Below are positions 60,614-64,000 of a stretch of DNA of 64,000 bases, piece by piece (the first letter of the stretch is position 1; each line of letters begins with the position of its first letter). A model generated the notes under the pieces. It saw nothing but the letters and a program-made list of their open reading frames with translations. It was not told the DNA's origin and did not search any database. The stretch lies in contig UQVH01000013.1 in NCBI GenBank assembly GCA_900544535.1, positions 28,028 through 92,027 of the forward strand, read 5' to 3'. A program made the position numbers and the translations under genes. The stretch is from an uncultured Bacteroidales bacterium. Its GTDB lineage: Bacteria > Bacteroidota > Bacteroidia > Bacteroidales > Muribaculaceae.

Positions 60614-62149
60614 ATGGACCGCAAAGTTAGAGTGAGATTCGCCCCCTCCCCCACAGGGCCTCTTCATATCGGCGGCGTCCGCACCGCCCTTTACAATTAC
60701 CTCTTTGCCCGCCGCCACGGCGGCGACATGATCCTCCGCATCGAAGACACTGACTCAAACCGTTTTGTGCCCGGCGCTGAGGACTATATCAACGAAGCCC
60801 TCGCCTGGCTCGGCATCAAGATCGACGAAGGTGTCCGCGAGGGTGGCAACTTCGGCCCCTACAAGCAGAGCGAGCGCCGCGACATCTACCGCAAGTATGT
60901 CCGCCAGCTCCTCGACGACGGCAAGGCTTACATAGCCTTCGACACCCCCGAAGAGCTTGAGGCTGCCCGCGCCGCCACTCCCAACTTCCAGTACGACGCC
61001 TCCACCCGCATGAACATGCGCAACTCCCTCGCGCTTCCCGCCGACGAAGTGAAGCGCCTGATCGACGCCGGAACCCCCCACGTGGTCCGCTTCCTCATCG
61101 AGCCGGGCCGCGACGTGGAAGTCAACGACCTTCTGCGCGGCAAGGTGACCATCAATTCCTCAATTCTTGACGACAAGGTGCTCTACAAAAGCGCCGACGA
61201 TCTGCCCACCTACCACCTGGCCAACATCGTCGACGACCACCTGATGGAGGTCTCCCACGTGATCCGCGGCGAAGAGTGGCTTCCCTCGGCACCCCTCCAC
61301 GTGCTTCTCTACGAGGCATTCGGCTGGGCCGATACCCGTCCGGATTTCGTCCACCTGCCCCTGCTGCTCAAACCCGACGGCAAAGGCAAGCTCTCGAAGC
61401 GCGACGGCGACCGTCTGGGCTTCCCGGTGTTCCCGCTCGAATGGCACGATCCCAAGACCGGCGCCGTCTCGGCAGGCTACCGCGAGTCGGGCTATCTCCC
61501 CGAAGCCGTGATCAACTTCCTGGCGCTCCTCGGCTGGAACCCCGGCGACGACACCGAGATCATGTCGATGGACGAGCTGATCAGCAAATTCTCTTTCGAA
61601 CACTGCTCCCGCTCAGGAGCCAAATTTGCGTTCGACAAGGGACGCTGGTTCAACCACGAATATATCCAGGCCACTCCCGACGCCGAACTGACACGCCTCT
61701 TCCGTCCCGTGCTTGAGGCCAACGGCGTGAACCCCGACGATTTCGGCGACGACTACATCACCCGCGTCGTTTCCCTCGTCAAGGGCCGCGTCAACTTCGT
61801 GGCCGAGCTCTGGAATCAGGCCAAATTCTTCTTCAAGGCTCCTGAGACCTACGCTGAAAAAGACATCAAGAAGCGCTGGAAAGAAGACACCCCGCAAGTG
61901 CTCACCGAGCTTATCGAACAGCTCCACGCCCTCCCCGACTTCAGCTCGGCCGCCGCAGAGCCTCCGGTGCTCGAATGGGTGGCTTCGAAAGGCTACCATC
62001 TCGGCAACGTCATGAACGCCTTCCGCCTGACACTCGTCGGCGAATGCAAGGGTCCGCACATCTTCGACATCACCGAGCTTCTCGGACGCGACGAGACCAT
62101 CCGCCGCATCGCCCGCGGCATCGAAACCGTCCGTCTCCCCGAAGCCTGA
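60614..62149 (+). CDS. gltX: Glutamate-tRNA ligase
   Basis: A 511-residue class I synthetase. The start at ATG 60614 (MDRKVRVRFAPSPTG) is fixed by the promoter. 'RFAPSPTGPLHIGGVRTALYNYLFAR' is the HIGH-motif region (HIGG), and 'KGKLSKRDGDRLGFPVF' the KMSKS equivalent. It charges tRNA-Glu (and possibly tRNA-Gln in bacteria that use transamidation). Followed 52 bases later by argC. Confidence 0.95.
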   Translation: MDRKVRVRFAPSPTGPLHIGGVRTALYNYLFARRHGGDMILRIEDTDSNRFVPGAEDYINEALAWLGIKIDEGVREGGNFGPYKQSERRDIYRKYVRQLLDDGKAYIAFDTPEELEAARAATPNFQYDASTRMNMRNSLALPADEVKRLIDAGTPHVVRFLIEPGRDVEVNDLLRGKVTINSSILDDKVLYKSADDLPTYHLANIVDDHLMEVSHVIRGEEWLPSAPLHVLLYEAFGWADTRPDFVHLPLLLKPDGKGKLSKRDGDRLGFPVFPLEWHDPKTGAVSAGYRESGYLPEAVINFLALLGWNPGDDTEIMSMDELISKFSFEHCSRSGAKFAFDKGRWFNHEYIQATPDAELTRLFRPVLEANGVNPDDFGDDYITRVVSLVKGRVNFVAELWNQAKFFFKAPETYAEKDIKKRWKEDTPQVLTELIEQLHALPDFSSAAAEPPVLEWVASKGYHLGNVMNAFRLTLVGECKGPHIFDITELLGRDETIRRIARGIETVRLPEA

Positions 62150-62201
62150 AACCAAAGCCTCAAATCCTCAATATAATACCATACAGAATCAAAACGAAAA
62201 C

Positions 62202-63173
62202 ATGATACGTGTAGGCATCATCGGCGGTTCGGGCTATGCCGCCGGAGAGTTGGTCAGAATTCTCCTCAACCATCCCGACGTAGAACTCAAGTGGGTCCAC
62301 TCCCGCACCGTGGCCGGCCAGCGCATTGTCGACGTCCATCAGGGACTCCACGGCGAGATCGACATGAACTTCTCAAGCGCGATCGACCTCAAGAACATCG
62401 ACGTGCTCTTCTGCTGCCGACCCGCCGGCAAGACCCGCGAGTTCATCGAGACCCACACCATTCCGGAGGACCTCAAGATCATCGACCTCGCCCGCGACCA
62501 CCGCATCGAGGACGGCACCCACGATTTCGTCTACGGTCTGTCGGAACTCAACCGCAAGCCTATGGTGCGCGGAGCCAAGCATGTGGCCAATCCCGGCTGC
62601 CTCGCGATGGCCGTGGAACTCTCGCTGATCCCGCTCGCCAAAAACCTGCTGCTCAACTCCGACATACACACCACGATCGTCACAGGAGCCACGAGCGAGG
62701 GAGCCGAACGCCGCCCCACGACCCACTATGCCTGGCGCAACGACAACATGGTGGTCTACCGTCCGTTCGCTCATCCGCAGACGCCTGAAATCATACAGGT
62801 CCTCAAGGCCATGCAGAACAGTTTTGATTCGAAGATCCACATCCTGCCGATGCGCGGCTCATTCTCGCGCGGCATCATGGCGGTCAGCTATCTCGACTGT
62901 GCCCTCGACCTGCCGGAGGTCATCAAGCTTTACAGCGACTACTTCGCCGACCACAACTTCACCTTCATCACCTCGAAGATTCCCGACCTGAAGGACGTGG
63001 TCAACACCAACAAGTGCATCATCCACCTCGACAAGATCGACGGCAAGCTGCTTATCACGGCCGTGATCGACAACCTGCTCAAGGGAGGTGCCGGAAACGC
63101 TGTCCACACCATGAACCTCCTTTTCGGACTTCAGGAGACCACCGGTCTCACCATGAAGGCCACCGGCTACTGA
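62202..63173 (+). CDS. argC: N-acetyl-gamma-glutamyl-phosphate reductase
   Basis: A 323-residue enzyme: N-terminal Rossmann 'VGIIGGSGYAAGELVRILLNHP', catalytic Cys133 in 'VANPGCLAMAVELSL', 'VTGATSEGAERRPTTHYAWR', 'LPMRGSFSRGIMAVSYL' and C-terminal 'LLKGGAGNAVHTMNLLFGL'. It reduces N-acetylglutamyl-phosphate in arginine synthesis. Other arg genes are not in the window. Its 3' third is covered antisense by an open frame of the convergent unknown gene. Confidence 0.94.
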   Translation: MIRVGIIGGSGYAAGELVRILLNHPDVELKWVHSRTVAGQRIVDVHQGLHGEIDMNFSSAIDLKNIDVLFCCRPAGKTREFIETHTIPEDLKIIDLARDHRIEDGTHDFVYGLSELNRKPMVRGAKHVANPGCLAMAVELSLIPLAKNLLLNSDIHTTIVTGATSEGAERRPTTHYAWRNDNMVVYRPFAHPQTPEIIQVLKAMQNSFDSKIHILPMRGSFSRGIMAVSYLDCALDLPEVIKLYSDYFADHNFTFITSKIPDLKDVVNTNKCIIHLDKIDGKLLITAVIDNLLKGGAGNAVHTMNLLFGLQETTGLTMKATGY

Positions 63174-63530
63174 TTCCGGTTTTTCCGACACGACATCATC
63201 CATCTGCGGCTGCCTCCGGGCGGCCGCTTTTGCTTCGCGACGGCGCGCGGCATTCTCACGCGCACGCTTCGAACGCGCCATAGCCCGGTCTATCTCAGGG
63301 CGCAACAGGGAGAAAACCATATTCAGATCCACACCGTCCCATTTCTTAGGACACTCGCCGCGAGTCATATAGAGATCTAACATCCGCATACAGCGGGCCA
63401 TCAGCTCTGAGATATCGCGGTTATATTTCAGAGCCTCATACACGCGCTTGCATATATCATCATAAAACTTCTCTGAAACAGGGCGCTGCTCTTTCACAGC
63501 TTTCTTTGATTTTGCGTTTGGATTTTTCAT
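62859..63530 (-). CDS. Unknown basic protein whose frame runs antisense into argC
   Basis: The ATG at 63530 opens a frame of 223 codons. Codons 1 to ~119 (63174-63530) are a plausible protein: 'FYDDICKRVYEALKYNRDISELMARCMRMLDLYM', 'DLNMVFSLLRPEIDRAMARSKRARENAARRREAKA', helical and basic. Codons ~120-223 lie antisense to the argC 3' end and have the Val/Asp/Gly-rich look of an antisense shadow. Either the gene lost its stop or the true C-terminus is just inside the shared region. No recognised family; the pattern recalls small phage/plasmid-type proteins, without certainty. Confidence 0.55.
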   Translation of the reverse strand: MKNPNAKSKKAVKEQRPVSEKFYDDICKRVYEALKYNRDISELMARCMRMLDLYMTRGECPKKWDGVDLNMVFSLLRPEIDRAMARSKRARENAARRREAKAAARRQPQMDDVVSEKPESVAGGLHGETGGLLKSEKEVHGVDSVSGTSLEQVVDHGRDKQLAVDLVEVDDALVGVDHVLQVGNLRGDEGEVVVGEVVAVKLDDLRQVEGTVEIADRHDAARE

Positions 63531-63579
63531 AGTTGTTGAAACTTAGGTTAAGAACACCACAAAGATACACCCTCCCACC

Positions 63580-63605
63580 CCCCGATTTAGTGCGATAATG
63601 CGGAG
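63580..63605. repeat. Short hairpin repeat, copy 3 (diverged)
   Basis: CCCCGATTTAGTGCGATAAT then GCGGAG: matches the hicAB-flanking repeat in its core GTGCGATAATGCGG but has a broken stem. Confidence 0.55.
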
Positions 63606-63668
63606 CCCCGCAAAAAAATCCATCACAGCACTGCGCCCAAACAACCATTCAGCTAATAATCAGCAGCT

Positions 63669-64000
63669 TGTAGGGACGCTTTTCAAAGCGTCCTCCATCA
63701 GGCAATGCGTATCAGGCTGACCATGCTGGCCGCGCAAAATACCGCCTCGCCCGTCGGGCTGGCCGCGTTATGCCATGACACCGCCCTGTGCATCGGGCTG
63801 GCCGCGTTAGCGGTCCGAAGAATCCAAGCCACTGCAAGGGCCGCGTAGCGGTCCGTAGCTGTGGTTAACCGCCATCATCCTGATAAATAGCGCCGTAGGT
63901 GCGAAACATTCCAAACCCAAAACTCCTACCGCCATTGCGGGCCACGCTGGCCGCGCAAAATACCGCCTCGCCCGTCGGGCTGGCCGCGTTATGCCATGAC
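63669..64000. repeat. Repeat mosaic with 221-base period at the window end
   Basis: An inverted GGACGCTTT repeat (63672-63693; GGGACGCTTTTCAAAGCGTC) is followed by units of GGCTGGCCGCGTTA, CCACTGCAAGGG and GCGCCGTAGGTGCGAAACA. The 55 bases 63725-63779 recur exactly at 63946-64000, a distance of 221 bases, so the array probably continues past the window. No ORF with family features is here; 63531-63668 contains only the upstream region of the minus-strand gene and the hairpin repeat. Confidence 0.75.

Noticed and set aside
63669..64000. Insertion sequence or prophage end
   Set aside because: No transposase or phage gene, and no terminal inverted repeats delimiting an element could be found.

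Overview
The window looks like a chromosome segment of a gut Bacteroidales bacterium, most likely from the Muribaculaceae (Duncaniella/Muribaculum-like). Three things point there: Bacteroidota-type promoters throughout (TTTG, 19-20 bases, then TAnnTTTG), order-typical families (SusD, BACON, DUF4302, DUF4450, DUF349, DUF4294, PorU of the type IX secretion system), and GC-rich coding sequence with C-ending codons, which is high for this order. The family-level placement is inference.

Layout. 1-5043: 3' part of a SusD operon (SusD, zinc metallopeptidase lipoprotein, DUF4302 and BACON lipoproteins), resembling SusCD loci linked to peptide uptake. 5137-14631: promoter-terminator bounded catabolic operon with a six-hairpin-type glycosidase, a DUF4450 protein, a GH106 rhamnosidase and a GH105 unsaturated rhamnogalacturonyl hydrolase; a GH28 gene lies beyond on the other strand. 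Together they point to rhamnogalacturonan/pectin breakdown. A short HicAB toxin-antitoxin module (hicA is only 59 codons) sits between them, bracketed by two copies of a short hairpin repeat. 17058-21838: GH25 lysozyme lipoprotein, PorU sortase and a helical lipoprotein. 21839-22312: a long hairpin, an AT-rich block with 9-mers resembling DnaA boxes at strict 10/11-base spacing (candidate oriC), and tRNA-Arg(ACG). 22351-28936: a small ORF, a small RNA, a two-component system, a glycosyltransferase, a WecA-type transferase and HflX.

29158-41812 is mostly minus strand: MgtE, RsmA, a GNAT/small-protein pair that looks like a toxin-antitoxin module, a free-standing structured RNA candidate, DUF4294, NadB, SdaA, GpmI, two tandem paralogues of unknown function and a double-ATPase ABC protein. 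41998-47797: two POT-type transporters, NhaC and ZupT. 47787-57317: HAD phosphatase, a second copy of the small RNA, PyrE, an SRPBCC protein, a Rieske-like lipoprotein, NUDIX, RecQ, a polyprenyl sugar-phosphate transferase and a DUF349 protein, with five copies of a palindromic repeat in 2.2 kb. 57569-63530: GH43, a degenerate FAH-fold protein, Rex, GltX, ArgC and an unknown gene running antisense into argC. The last 350 bases are a repeat mosaic with a 221-base period.

The points most worth a second look are the helically phased 9-mer array, the two sRNA copies, the structured RNA at 32372-32601, the two toxin-antitoxin-like modules and the dispersed repeat families. All functional statements rest on reading the sequence and on remembered family knowledge; no database search was run.
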